A DNA stretch of 64,000 nucleotides from Leptodontidium sp. MPI-SDFR-AT-0119 (Eukaryota; Ascomycota; Leotiomycetes; Helotiales; Leptodontidiaceae). The translations under genes were made by a program, and so were the position numbers. Where the stretch lies: positions 186,001-250,000 of the forward strand of contig JAHLEZ010000030.1 in the NCBI GenBank assembly GCA_020726505.1. Direction: 5' to 3'. Shown here piece after piece: positions 35,056-46,700 of this stretch (positions within the stretch are counted from its first letter, which is position 1; each line of letters opens with the position of its first letter). The notes beneath the pieces were generated by a model. The model ran no database searches and was not told the origin of the DNA. It saw only the letters and a list, made by a program, of their open reading frames with translations.

Positions 35056-36251
35056 GTAATAATAATAACTATTCTTAAACTTTGCCTTATATTAATATTA
35101 TTATAATATTTAAACAAGATATAAAAATACTTTTAAAATAAGTCTATATAAGTATTTTAAGTTATTAAACGCCACTTACACTACTTAATAATTTGAGTTC
35201 TTATTATAAATAAAAGAATAAGAAAATAAGAAATAAGAGAGTTAATAAAAGTATAATAAAAGTATAATACTTTTATTATTATTTATTTAATATATTATAA
35301 TATATATAAAGCTTAAGTATTAACTATATTTTTACTAAGTTAAATATAAAGTAAGTAAAAATAATTATAATTAAAAAGTTAAAACTAAGCTTTAATTAAA
35401 GAAACGATTATTTATAATAAATAGGATAAAAAGAGTGTATATAACCTTTTTTTACGATTTTATATTTGTGTAAATAATAATATTCACGTAATCAACGGAA
35501 TTACGTGAATACGGAGGACGGGCAAAAACAGGGGTTATAGGACGCAGGGAGTGAAAAGGAACACTCGACGCTAGCCAATTTGGGACTAGCCTACGATAAG
35601 AGCCTCTTATATAAAGCTCTCGTCGACACCTTAAAGTAGCTTTTTAGACTTAAATAAACACATAAAATACAACTAAAGCTTTATATTATATAATTAAGTC
35701 TTACTACGATTAACTAAGTTATTACTTATTACTAAGAGGGATAAGTAATAAAGTATAATTAACACTAATTAGCTTATAAATCAAAACACTTAAATCGCGC
35801 TATTTAGCCAAAGACAGCAAAAAAAGAAAGTTATTAAGAACACTATAAAGGTAATACTTTAACTTACTACTACAATAATTTAACGCAGTTGCCGGGAGGG
35901 ATTATATTAATTAAACTCGTAAAAGCAAACCGACCTAAGTTTAGCTAACGATTCCCACTACTTTACGCGGTTACCGGGAGAAACCGTATTAGCAAGCCTT
36001 TAAAATTAAATTAAATAATAAAAATAAAAAAACTAGTAAAAACAACTCACCTAATAACTCCTTACACTTGTACTCTTACGAAGAAACCGACGCGCGCACT
36101 AATTACGACGAAAATATATTACTCTTTAACATCCGATATTCGATATCCCACCTTACTTTATTATAATAATTTAAAACATCTCCACTTTTATATACTTATA
36201 ATATATTAAATATTAGCTACTTTATAACAAGTAAACTTATTTAAATATAAC
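34832..36251. other. AT-rich region with microsatellite, hairpin and LTR-like sequence
   Basis: No coding region seen. A TTTA tetranucleotide repeat spans about 35,008-35,053. A perfect 11-bp inverted repeat (ATTCACGTAAT / ATTACGTGAAT, 7-nt spacer) lies at 35,482-35,510. It is followed by a GC-rich stretch and a TATATAAAG box (about 35,609), a layout typical of an LTR promoter. Two similar blocks TTTAACGCAGTTGCCGGGAG (about 35,879) and TTTACGCGGTTACCGGGAG (about 35,962) are repeated 83 bp apart. This could be the 5' LTR and leader of Copia C, but no 3' partner was found. Confidence 0.45.
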
Positions 36252-36733
36252 TGTTACGAAGGGTCCCCGCACGACAATTAGGCTAGCCCGGATAGGCTGG
36301 CACAAGGGACGGGCCGACATAATAACTTTAATATAAAGAGAGTATCAGTATAATTATATTAGTATAAGGTTAGGGTTAAGACACTTAAGCGAGTTTTTAT
36401 ATATATTATAATACTTTCTTATAGTTTATTATCTTAGTATTATAATTAAAATTATAAATTCTTATAATTAAAAGTCACGTAATAAACCCTAGAGGGCTTA
36501 TTAAGTCTTAGACTAGTAAAGTCTAAAAAAGTCTAATATTATAAAGTTTTATATAAATATCGTAGTTTCTTAAGTAATAAAGCTTTATACTTAAATTTAT
36601 ATAATAGTTTAACTATTACTTATAACGTCTTAATTCCTATTAAGAACCGAACCTCTTATAACCTTACTTCTTAGTTAATACTAACTAACGAAGCTTGTAC
36701 GCCGCGTACTAATCAGAACCCAGCAACGTTACA
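36252..36733. repeat. Solo LTR with target duplication ATAAC
   Basis: 482 bp starting TGTTACGAAGGG and ending AACGTTACA, flanked by ATAAC at 36,247-36,251 and 36,734-36,738. The terminal inverted repeat TGTTACG / CGTTACA resembles that of the 6,308-6,608 LTR but the body is different. Its start is still GC-rich (GGGTCCCCGCACGACAAT), while the later part is AT-rich. Confidence 0.82.
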
Positions 36734-36769
36734 ATAACTCGCTTACGCTATAATTTAAATAGCTTTAAG

Positions 36770-37800
36770 GCCAAGGAATTACTATTTATTATACCACCCG
36801 AACAACCCTTATTAATATACGTCAAACTTAAACCCCCTAGTAAATTACTATTAAAACACTACACTAACGCCGAGAGTAATCGTAAGCAGGAAAAGTAACC
36901 TAAATACATAGCAAAACAAAGTAACAAAAACTTATTACACTTAAAACAATTAAAAAGTAATTACACTAATTTTCATAAGCAAATCAAATAATATAAAGAA
37001 GGCATTTTTTAAAATAATAGCCTATAGTACGAATTTAAGGACGACTTTATAAACTAACAAACGAACGACTAAAAAACAATTAAAACAAACAACTTAAATA
37101 CTATAATATAAGTATTATAATCACGTAGAATTAATATTAGCTTTACGGAACCACCTGCCGATGCTCTTTAAACTAGCTAGCAATTAAAGGAACCACCGAA
37201 ATAAGAGAATAATAAGATTATTCGACTATTTAAAAGAAAAAAAACAGTAATTAACGTAATTTACTTAAAGAATCGCCTAAAGGAAATGTAATAAATAAAG
37301 CTATAATACAAATAAGTAATTTAATATACTACGTAATAATAAGAAAAAGACAAACAAATTACATATCTACTAAATGTTTATTATAACTTATTACTAGTAT
37401 AAAGGGCAACGACGTATTAAACTTAACCTTAATATTAAGAGACATTAAGTCCGCGACTTTTACATTAAGAGACATATAAGCCGCGACTTCTAAATCAAGT
37501 ACTAAAACAACCAAATACAATACCTCCAAGGAACTAACGCTCCCCACTTAATACGAACTAGCTAAAGTATTTAAATACACACAACTACCGAGAAGAACCG
37601 TTCCCCTAATAATAGCGAACGACACCAACTTACTCCGCGTCTTAAAATCGTATAATCACGAAACTAGCTTAGTAAAGAACTTAGTAGTACCCTAATATGT
37701 AATAATAATAATAAACTAACGAGTATTATAATAAGTTATTATTACTACTACTTATATAAGAATACGAAGGACTTAAACAAAAGCTAATATAACTAAAGAA
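36770..37800 (+). pseudogene. gag-like, Gln-rich decayed ORF (possible 5' part of Copia C)
   Basis: One plus-strand frame carries long stretches interrupted almost only by TAA/TAG, where Gln is expected: LPPEQPLLIYVKLKPPSKLL, then NLLHLKQLKSNY and KEGIF..N, and later ITYLLNVYYNLLL. The style is that of a retrotransposon capsid after RIP. Continuity with the integrase at 43,180 is plausible, since a LINE lies between, but is not proven. The minus-strand 62-codon frame at 37,359-37,547 is a shadow. Confidence 0.4.
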
Positions 37801-37853
37801 GATATATTATACAAAAGATAAGTATACCGGCACCGGGGACATGTTTAGCCTTA

Positions 37854-37911
37854 AGCTTAACATCTTTTATAACCATTATATAAGAGTTAATATAAGCAAA
37901 GATGTTAAGCT
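37854..37911. repeat. Perfect 14-bp inverted repeat, 30-nt loop
   Basis: Arms AGCTTAACATCTTT (37,854-37,867) and AAAGATGTTAAGCT (37,898-37,911). It lies at the boundary between the gag-like remnant and the LINE 3' end. It might be a stem-loop of a retroelement 3' end or the ends of a tiny inserted element. Confidence 0.6.
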
Positions 37912-37939
37912 ATAGCTTACTCCGCACTCTTTATGAGTC

Positions 37940-40900
37940 TAAGAGCCGTTTATACAAATAAAGGTATTCCGACTATTATAAATACTTTATAAGTATTATA
38001 AGTGAGCTTTAGCTTCGTCTTCTTTTAATAACTTAAATATTTTAAAAGTATAAGGCACTTCTTTATCTTTGGGAGGAAAATAAAAGTGTTTTAGTACTTT
38101 TAAAGTATTAAAATCAATTATATAATATATTAAGTAAACTAGGCTTGAAATAATAGTAATTAACTTAGGTAAAATACTTAGTAAGTTATACTCCTTATTA
38201 GCTCCTATAATAACCTTTTCGACTTCGAGCCTAATAGGGTGTTTTTTATTAAGTTTTAGGGCGCGGAGAATATAGCGCTGATTAGTATAATTTAATCTAA
38301 TATTAAGTAAAAGTAAAGCTGCTTTAAGCTTTAAAGGAATTATAAGTGTTGTTTTAAAAACACTTAATATTTTCTTAATATTTTCTTAATAGCTAAGTTT
38401 TATAAAGCTTGAAATAGTCTAATTATAGCCTTATTAGGGCAATTGATTTTCTATTATAATATAGAACTATAGTCGGCTATACTAGTAACACAAGCCATAT
38501 ATAATTAACGAATTACTCACGGGGAGAGCCTAATAGTAATATTTAAGAGTCGATTTATATAATAAAACATTTACTTTATAAGGGAAACTCTAATTAACTT
38601 ATAATTCTTAAATTTAAAGTTTAAATTAAAATATATTCCTAGCCATTATACTAGCTTATTAAGAGCTAGTATAATATTATTTAGAAGTATAATATTAAGG
38701 GTATTCTTACTTTTAAAGAAGTAAATAAGCTCTATTTTTTTAATATTAAAACTAATAGAATATTCCTCCCTTAATTTAATTAATAAACTAACTTCTCTTT
38801 CTAAAATACTTATTTTTTTTAAAAAAGCTTTTAGAAGAGGCTATTAATACTAAATCATCTATATATAATATTAGCTTAATATTCTTAGACTTAAATAAGT
38901 CACGAATATATATATAAGGAATAAAATAAGTAAAATAAGGCTTCCTTAAGGGATACTTGTATTTATAATTTAAAATTCCTCTAATTTATTATTAAAGGCG
39001 AGTTATAAAGTACAGTTTTCTAAAAATAATATAATATATAAAATTAAACTTATAAGTAATTTTAATTAAGTTAAAACTTAATTAAGATAATTCTTAAAAA
39101 CATAATTAAAAGCTCCCTTAACGTTAAGGAATAAAGTAGTAGTTTTAAGCTTATTTACTTTATTAACCTTTACTTCTATTTATAAAAGTAAAGTTACGTT
39201 AATAACTGATTTTTTTAGTTTATTATTAATTTAATTATCGTATAATAAAGGAGTTATTTCAGCTAAGTAACTTAAGCGCTTAACTAAAATTCTTTTAGAA
39301 ACCTTACTTAAGTAATTAAGTAATAATATAACTTTATATACTTTAAGTTTAAAATAATCAGGTTTTTTCGGTTTCTTAAAAATAAACCCCGTAACTTCTT
39401 TCTAATACTTAAGGTAATACCCTTAATTTATAAGTATTAAATAGGTTATAGAAAGGCTTCTAGAATAACTAAATAAGCTTTAATTATAATCTCTTAAGTA
39501 ATTAAGTCTAGTCTAAGGGTTTTACTCTTAATCTTTAAAGTACAAGAATCCTTAAGTTTTACCTTTAATAAAAGAGGCTATTTCTAAGTATTACTGCTTA
39601 TATATAACATTAAATTAATAGGCGTTAAAATAAGAGGTTCTAAAAATAAAGTACTTCTAAAAATATTATACTTTTATTAGAAAGTCAATTCTAGTTCCTT
39701 AGTCTCTAAATTATAAAGACTAAGTATAATAGAGCTAGTACTACTTTTTATATACGACATAGCTTTAAAAATTAACTAGGAATCCTCTTTTTTTTAAAAA
39801 CGTATTCTAATGCTTTCTTTTTTCAACTTTAATAATATTAAAATAAAGGTTTTTAATATCTTTTAATTCTTAAGAATAAAAAGTATACCCTAAGGCCTTA
39901 TTTAGATAGTAATATCTTTACATTAATTTCCGTAGTACTTTAAGATCCTTATTCTACTAGGGTTTATTAGTAATTGACTTATAAGCTCTAAAAATAGAGT
40001 TTTTGGCCGCTTAAATTATATTACTAGTAAATAGCTCCCCTAAGTTATTAAGCTCTTAATCTATGTACTTAGAATTTAAGTTATAATTAAAGTCTTAAAA
40101 ATAAATACTAAGACTTTTATTAAATTTTACCTAATTTACTTTCTTTATATTAAATCGAGGGACTTTTAGGGGGCTAGTACTAATATTACTATTATTAAAA
40201 GTAATAGTAAATAGTACCCTAAAGCGATTTAAACCTAAATCTAGTATTATTTACTAATCTTTAACTTAATTTATTATTCCTTAAGTAGTAAATATAAGAT
40301 CTAATACAAAAGGAGCCTCTATATATAGTCTATAAAACGTTCCCTCCTTTAAAGTATTTAATAGGCTTAAAGAGTGGTTTTTAATTAAGTCTAATAATAC
40401 TCCTATATTACCGCTTAGCGGTGTTATAAGGTCTTACTACGGGTAATATATATTAAAATCCCCTAGTAATATCGTCTTATTAAGAAGTAAGTCTAATAAT
40501 AAACTTATCCTTTATAAGGTTTTAATATTATTAAGGGACTCCGACTTTAAGTGAGTCGCATTATAAATATTAATTAATTAAGGTTTATACTTAATTAAGT
40601 CTAAAATAATACAATCGGGGTCTTATAGTGAGCTAGGCGCTAGAGTAATACTAATTGAGTTTAATATATAAAATAAAACTTTAGGCCTAAGGGAGCTATA
40701 ATTTAGAAGCACTTATTTAAAGGGTACAACTAAATCGACACACGGAAATAATTAAATTGACATCTCTTAGCATTTCTTAGGAAAAAAACTATTATAAATC
40801 GAGAAAAAGTAATTAATAAAATATTTAGAACTTAACTTATTTTAAAGAAGTTATATAATATTAAAAATTAAATTTTTTAATAATTTTTAAATATTATATT

Positions 40901-43150
40901 AAAAAATACCCTTATAATAAAAGTTAATAATTTTTAATAATTTAAATAAAAAATTATTATTAAATAACTTAAAATTAAAAAGTTAAGCGAAAATATTATA
41001 TTTACTATTTATTTTCGTAAAATAAAAGAAAAGTTTCACTTTTTATTTATTTATTATTAAAAAGTACTTATAATATTTAAGCGATATTTTTAATAAATAT
41101 TATATTAATAATTATTTTAAATAAATATTATAAAATAAAATTAAAAAGTAAATAAAAACTATTACTTTATAATTTCTTAAAATCCGTGTATCGATTTAGT
41201 TATTTCCGTGTGTCGATTTAGCTATACCCTATTTAAAACTGAGGTTTAAGACGCTACGAAAGCCGTTTATATTATTATTAATAGTCTAAGGCTCTTAAAT
41301 TACTAAAATTAATATATTTAGCTCTATAACCACTTAAATAATGTGCTTTATAATAAAAAGACTCTTATTCACATTAATTTGTAGTGTTTTAAGACTAATT
41401 ATTATTAACTGTGATTAGTTTGTTTATTATAATAGGCCTACTAGTATTACTAGTATTATTTGTTTTATTTTTTATTACTAAGTAAACCTTATATAACTTA
41501 AAATTAGCTATATAAGTAATACTATTATAATTTACGTATCTTATACTTAAGTATAAACACTTAGTATTTAATTTACAAGTATTATAATTATATTATTTAC
41601 TTATATAATTTTCTATGTATAAAATACACTTTTTAACTCTTTTATAAAAAACTTTAGAGTGCTTAAAACTAGTGTATTTAATATATTAAGAGGTACTTAA
41701 AGTAGTTATATATTTTACTACTTTAGCTAAAATACCCGTAATATATAGTTTATTAAATATAGCTTTTTTTACTTACTCTTAACTTAAGAAAGCTACTATA
41801 ATAGTACCTGTTTATATTAGGCCTAAGTCACGTTTTTCCTTAGGAGTAGTTTAATAAAACTTTCTTATAAGGGTAAAACCTTTATTAAAGGTTTAGATTT
41901 CGTTAGCTACTAGCTTAAAATCTAACCCCTCTTTTATATTAAACTCCTTAATAGGGATATTATAAATAATGACTTTATATTATAACTCTCCTCTCTTAAT
42001 TAATATTAAATCGGGAAGCACCCCCTTAATAATTAACTTATTTAAAATTAAGAACTTAATATTAAATTCAGGGGTAATAGTAACTATTATATTACCCCTT
42101 AAAAAAGGGAAACAATAAAAATAACTAGCCCTTATATTCCCTTCTTATTAAAAGTAGAATTAAGTATATTACGCGCAGTTATAAAAGAAAAGGTATTTAC
42201 TTAGACATTTTATACTTATAAGAGAGTACATCTCTTAATAAAAGTAAACTTACCTTTGCCACTATTAATACCCGTACTAATAGTCTCCTTAGGGCTAGGG
42301 CTAGTATTACTAGCCTTAGGCCTATTCCCTTTAGGGCGAATATCAGTCTACTAAGCTAAATTCCCTTAGTTTTTGGCGTTATTTATTACATTCGCCTATA
42401 TAGACTTAGTCGAATTTGCCGTATTTACTAAATTAACTGGCTGACTAGTTTAATCAGGCTTAGTTTTTGATTTTCCTAGTAGCTTACTTTAGGTTAGCGA
42501 CTTAGGAGGCTAAAATAATAATTATATTACGTATTCTACTATACTCTATAAACTCTCGAAATACCTCTAATAAATCGAGTAGTCTAGCTTGTCTCTGGAT
42601 TAAGTAGCTAAATAGGCTTTAACTAGTAAGTCTTTAGCCTCTAGTGTTAGTGTATTACTAACTTCGTCAGTAATAGTAGTATTATTACTTGCTAAGAATT
42701 AAAAGGTTTATTAATTAACTAAGCGACGATTTTTATCGATATAGCGTATTAAGGGGCTTAAGGGTGGTCCGCGCTTAGCTCTAAGCTCTGTGCGGCTCTA
42801 TACTAAATTAGCGCTAGTAAATAGGGGTAGAAAAGGTGTGTTTTAAGTAAGGGGATTAATACTAGAGTCTCTTGTGTTTCTAAAGACTCTCGGAGTAGGC
42901 TCATTCGATTCAGAGCCTAAAGAAGGCCTAGTTAGAAGCTTTCTTAAGTCTCTTGGTTCTGGCGTTCGCGTAAGGGGCTTTAAAGAGCTAAAGGGGTCGG
43001 AAAGGGGCTCCATTCCCCTTAAGGCTAGTAAGACTTATAAGGCCTTATAGCTTATAAAGGCAAAGGAATAAGGCGTTTATATAGTTCTTTAAAGAATAGA
43101 AGCAATTACAGTCGAAAGGCAGGGGGGTAAAAAGTCCCGAAAAAGAGATG
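37940..43150 (-). mobile_element. Non-LTR retrotransposon (LINE, Tad1-like), RIP-degraded
   Basis: On the minus strand, ORF1-like sequence at about 42,350-41,700 includes DLGLIQTG-like and IVAF.S.E.VKKAIFNKLYI, resembling the Tad-type gag. The apurinic endonuclease is clear near 40,560-40,440: SLLLDLLLNKTILLGDFNIY, containing the G-D-F-N motif. The reverse transcriptase active site reads LILYIDDLVL near 38,880-38,850. Both ends are approximate; no poly-A or target duplication was recognised. A MITE-like element (40,710-41,241) separates ORF1 and ORF2. Confidence 0.8.
40710..41241. mobile_element. MITE-like element with long terminal inverted repeats
   Basis: The left end at 40,722-40,754 and the right end at 41,190-41,230, reverse-complemented, match over GGGTA then CTAAATCGACACACGG and AAATAA. 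The right arm repeats the CTAAATCGAYACACGG unit twice. Inverted matching may extend outward to 40,710 and 41,241 (CACTTATTTAAA / CAGTTTTAAAT). The 0.4-kb interior is extremely AT-rich and non-coding. I infer a non-autonomous DNA element inserted in the LINE; its family is not assigned. Confidence 0.65.
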
Positions 43151-43179
43151 TGTTACTGAATCGACACGTTTCTAAGCTA

Positions 43180-43520
43180 AAAGATAACTTAAAAATACAA
43201 TAGTAAAGTATATATAAGAAAAGATTAAGGAATACTAGATTAACACGTACTTAAGACTACTAAACATACTTATACACGATTAAGGACTTTAATTTATTAG
43301 TAGCGAATTTAACTAATACGCCACTTCCTTAGGAATTACAATAAAGCTCGTACTTACAGAGGCCTACTATTCTATTAGTTAAGTAGAGCGCTACCACGCC
43401 ATCTTAAAGCGTATTTACGACATAGTTAAATCGGAATCGCTAAGCTTATTAAAAGAGAGCGCATTATAAATAGCCTTTAAGGTAATTAACGACATAGTAA
43501 GACTAGACGGCCTAGTACTA
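43180..43520 (+). pseudogene. Copia C integrase, first part (interrupted)
   Basis: Plus-strand frame with IHD.GL.FISSEFN.YATSL then GITIKLVLTEAYYSIS and ERYHAILKRIYDIVK. This is the same fungal Copia integrase type as element D, including the catalytic HD. The frame stops at LDGLV exactly where Copia B begins and resumes at 50,686 with LILLVFSAF. Gln-to-stop changes indicate RIP. Confidence 0.82.
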
Positions 43521-43737
43521 TGTCACGGTACATAGTTAGCGGCACCTCTTACACGAGCCTACTAAATAGCCAGGTGTGCTTCTTATATACTTACAGCTAA
43601 TTAAACTTACTTACTTAATATATATATAACTTGCTTTTTCCTTTTTAATAAAAGGGCAAAGCACTTTTTAATTAATCTTTTACTCTTTATTACTTTACTA
43701 ATTCTTACTTCTCTCCCCTTTAGTATTTTACGTAATA
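43521..43737 (+). repeat. 5' LTR of Copia B
   Basis: Starts TGTCACGGTACATAG and matches 50,464-50,680 base for base in length, e.g. AAAAGGGCAAAGCACTT in both. Differences are mostly C/T and G/A. Confidence 0.88.
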
Positions 43738-46700
43738 ATTAAAAACTATATAACTCTTAGAGCCCTGACAATTTATACTCAATAGAATACTACTTTATAT
43801 CTTCTTTTTTACTCTCTTTAATAATTACCGCACGTCTTTACTTACGCTTTATTCTTAAGAAATTAATTATAGTTAATTCCAGGAGCGACTATATTAAGGA
43901 CTAAAAGGGCTAGACTAAATTTAACACCGAATTTTATACTCGAGCGTATAATAGAGGCCTTTAGTCACTCGTCGACCCTAATAGACTTAATGTTTCTTTT
44001 CTTATAAAAAATTTATTAGTTTTTAACATAAAGATTAAGTTTCTTTAAAAGAAAAATACAAAATAATTAAAAGGCGCACTAGTAATACTCTTTTCCGCGG
44101 TCGAATCCAAATATAATAGAGCCTTTAAGGTCTTTATTATCGAGAAGAGCGACTAAAGTAACTTAATTACTAAATATAATTAATTATATACTTAAGTTAT
44201 TAATTATATTAACCCCTTACTCTTTAAGATTATTTTCTTAACTTAAGTTAATAAGTACACTTATATTATTTAAAATATTATATAAGAGTTTCGCTAATAT
44301 TACGCGCCCTCTAAAGCCACCAATTTACGTAATATTAAATTAACTTATTCTCACTTAATACAATAAGCTTACGACGGTTATATTAATATTATAACTTAGT
44401 ACCGAAACTAGTTTTTATCTTACTACGAGTATAAATTAATTAGCCGGTTCTAAGCACGTTTTAGGACCCCTTATTATAAAAAGGTTCTTAAACACTGTCA
44501 AAGCTAAATAAGGCTTTATTTTCGCTAAGAATTATAAGGACGAGCTTATTATAAAAGATTAAGTACTCAGAAGCTAAACGAAAGTTAAGGAATCGAAATA
44601 CTCCTTATTATATTATAAATTATAGTTTTAGCGAGTTATAAAAGACGCTAAGTCTATTAAAAAGTATAGTCTTTACCTCGGAAACAGTATTTTCGTAACC
44701 CTTAGCGATAAATAAGACAAAAAGTAATATAAGTGCCCTTATATAATCGTCTTCTTAAATTTAAAATTTAAATATTATTAGAAACCGACTACTTACAACC
44801 GTCTTAAGGCTATAATTTATAATTAAACTACTAGAAAGCCCCGAGTAACTCTTAATTAAGCCAAGCTTATTTATAAAAAATAAAAATTAAACTAGAGTAA
44901 AGTACTTTATATAAGACAATTTCAGCCAAGGAGCTTAATAAAGTAAGAGCTAAGATTCTTAAAACCTTTAATAAACTTATTTTAAAGATTATATACGTTA
45001 CTATAAACCCATCCGCTTTTTAAACCCTTAATATATTCGCGCTTAATAATAGCTAACATTCGCTTTATAAAAGTACTTTTCTTAATAACTATAGTATTAT
45101 ATATATAATTAATAATAAGTATCTCTTAATTAAAGGCTCTTTTCCTTTATTAAGTTATAAGGATATAATAAGAGCTAATACATTTAGTTTACCCGTTATT
45201 AATAAAGGCTGTTATCCTTTTAAAAACGCGCTTATTACTTTAAAAGGTATAATCGATTTAGAGCTCACAAATATAATAGTTATTAAAAGTTTTTATATTA
45301 ATATTATCTTAGAGGCAAGGCTCTTAAACGTAAGGCTATAAATTAATAGTTTTGACACAACTTTACGTTTTAAGGAGCCTATTAATAATAGTATTATATA
45401 TACTTTAGTTCGGAAATATTAATTAGTTTTCTTTAAATATAAGAACACTTTAAATTACTTTATTTTATTTATTTTATTAAGTAATACTAGTACGTTATTA
45501 TATCTTACCCTTGCGCGTATACTAAGACCCTTTAAGAGATTAAGAGATTAATTAAGGCCACGTAAATTTAAAAGAAGTATAATATATAAGAACAGGGCAC
45601 CTTGGCCCTAAGGCTCTTTATATATTAGTAAAAAATACTAAGAACATTAAAATCGAAGGAATAAGTAGAGCTAAAAAAATATAAGCATTACTTTATAACT
45701 CGAGTTATAAATATTAATTCTCGAAGGCCCTTAAAGAACGTATCTCTACGACGATTTTAGAGACTTACGTAAGACCTTTTCGATTACGACCTTAGTTACG
45801 ACGGCTCTAATTAATTACTTATTATTAAAGACGAGTATAATAGAAAAATCCTTGTTTTCCTGATTTTAAATAAATTATTAATAATAATATTAAAAATCTT
45901 ATAATTTATTAACAATTAAATTAAACGAAGATACAGCCTTTATATTTATATTTTAAAGCACGACAATAAGAAAGTAATAATCCCCCCTTAAGGTATATTA
46001 AGATATTAAAAGTAGACTTAGTAATAAGGCATTTAAATTAAATTAAGTCTAACTTATATTCACGAACTTAATAGTCTTTTTAAGTATACTAAAAAGGAAA
46101 TCATTGAAAAGTTAATTATAATACGAGTAATTATAAGTCTCCTAGAAGCTCTTTAGCTAGAAGTTACTTAAGTGACAGCGTTTTTATATAATATAAGCCC
46201 GTTAAAGAGTAAAAGTTAAAAATCATCTAACGAGACTCTTAATACTTAGTTTCGCAATTATTTCCGCTTTTACGACTTAGTTATAAGTAAAAAATTAATT
46301 ATAAACCTTTAGCCGGATTAAAATGAGATATACGCTTATAGCTCGCGAACTTACCCTTTAATTAAGGATTAGGAAGTAAGAAATAATAAACGAGTATTTA
46401 AAGTGCTTCTTAAAGCTCATATTAGCTATTTTATTAGTTACGTTATTAATAATATATATAAGATTTAAGTACTAATTTTATATTAAGTTATTATCTTATA
46501 AAATGTAACCTTTGACGAAAACGTCTTCTTTAACTCAGTTAAGTATAAAAAACAAGCCGGCTAGCTTGTTTCTAAAGCTAAAGACGTAATAAAAGCCATT
46601 TAAAGAAGACGAGATTTAAGACGTTAAATTAATCCTCGAGGAAATTAGACTATTTAATATAAATTTAATAAAAACTAAAGCTCTTAAAAAGTCGAGTAAT

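Noticed and set aside
36252..36733. 5' LTR of Copia C
   Set aside because: ATAAC duplication directly flanks both ends, so it is a solo LTR insertion and not a boundary of Copia C.
37359..37547. 62-codon minus-strand frame
   Set aside because: Opposite strand to the Gln-rich gag-like frame; composition-driven.
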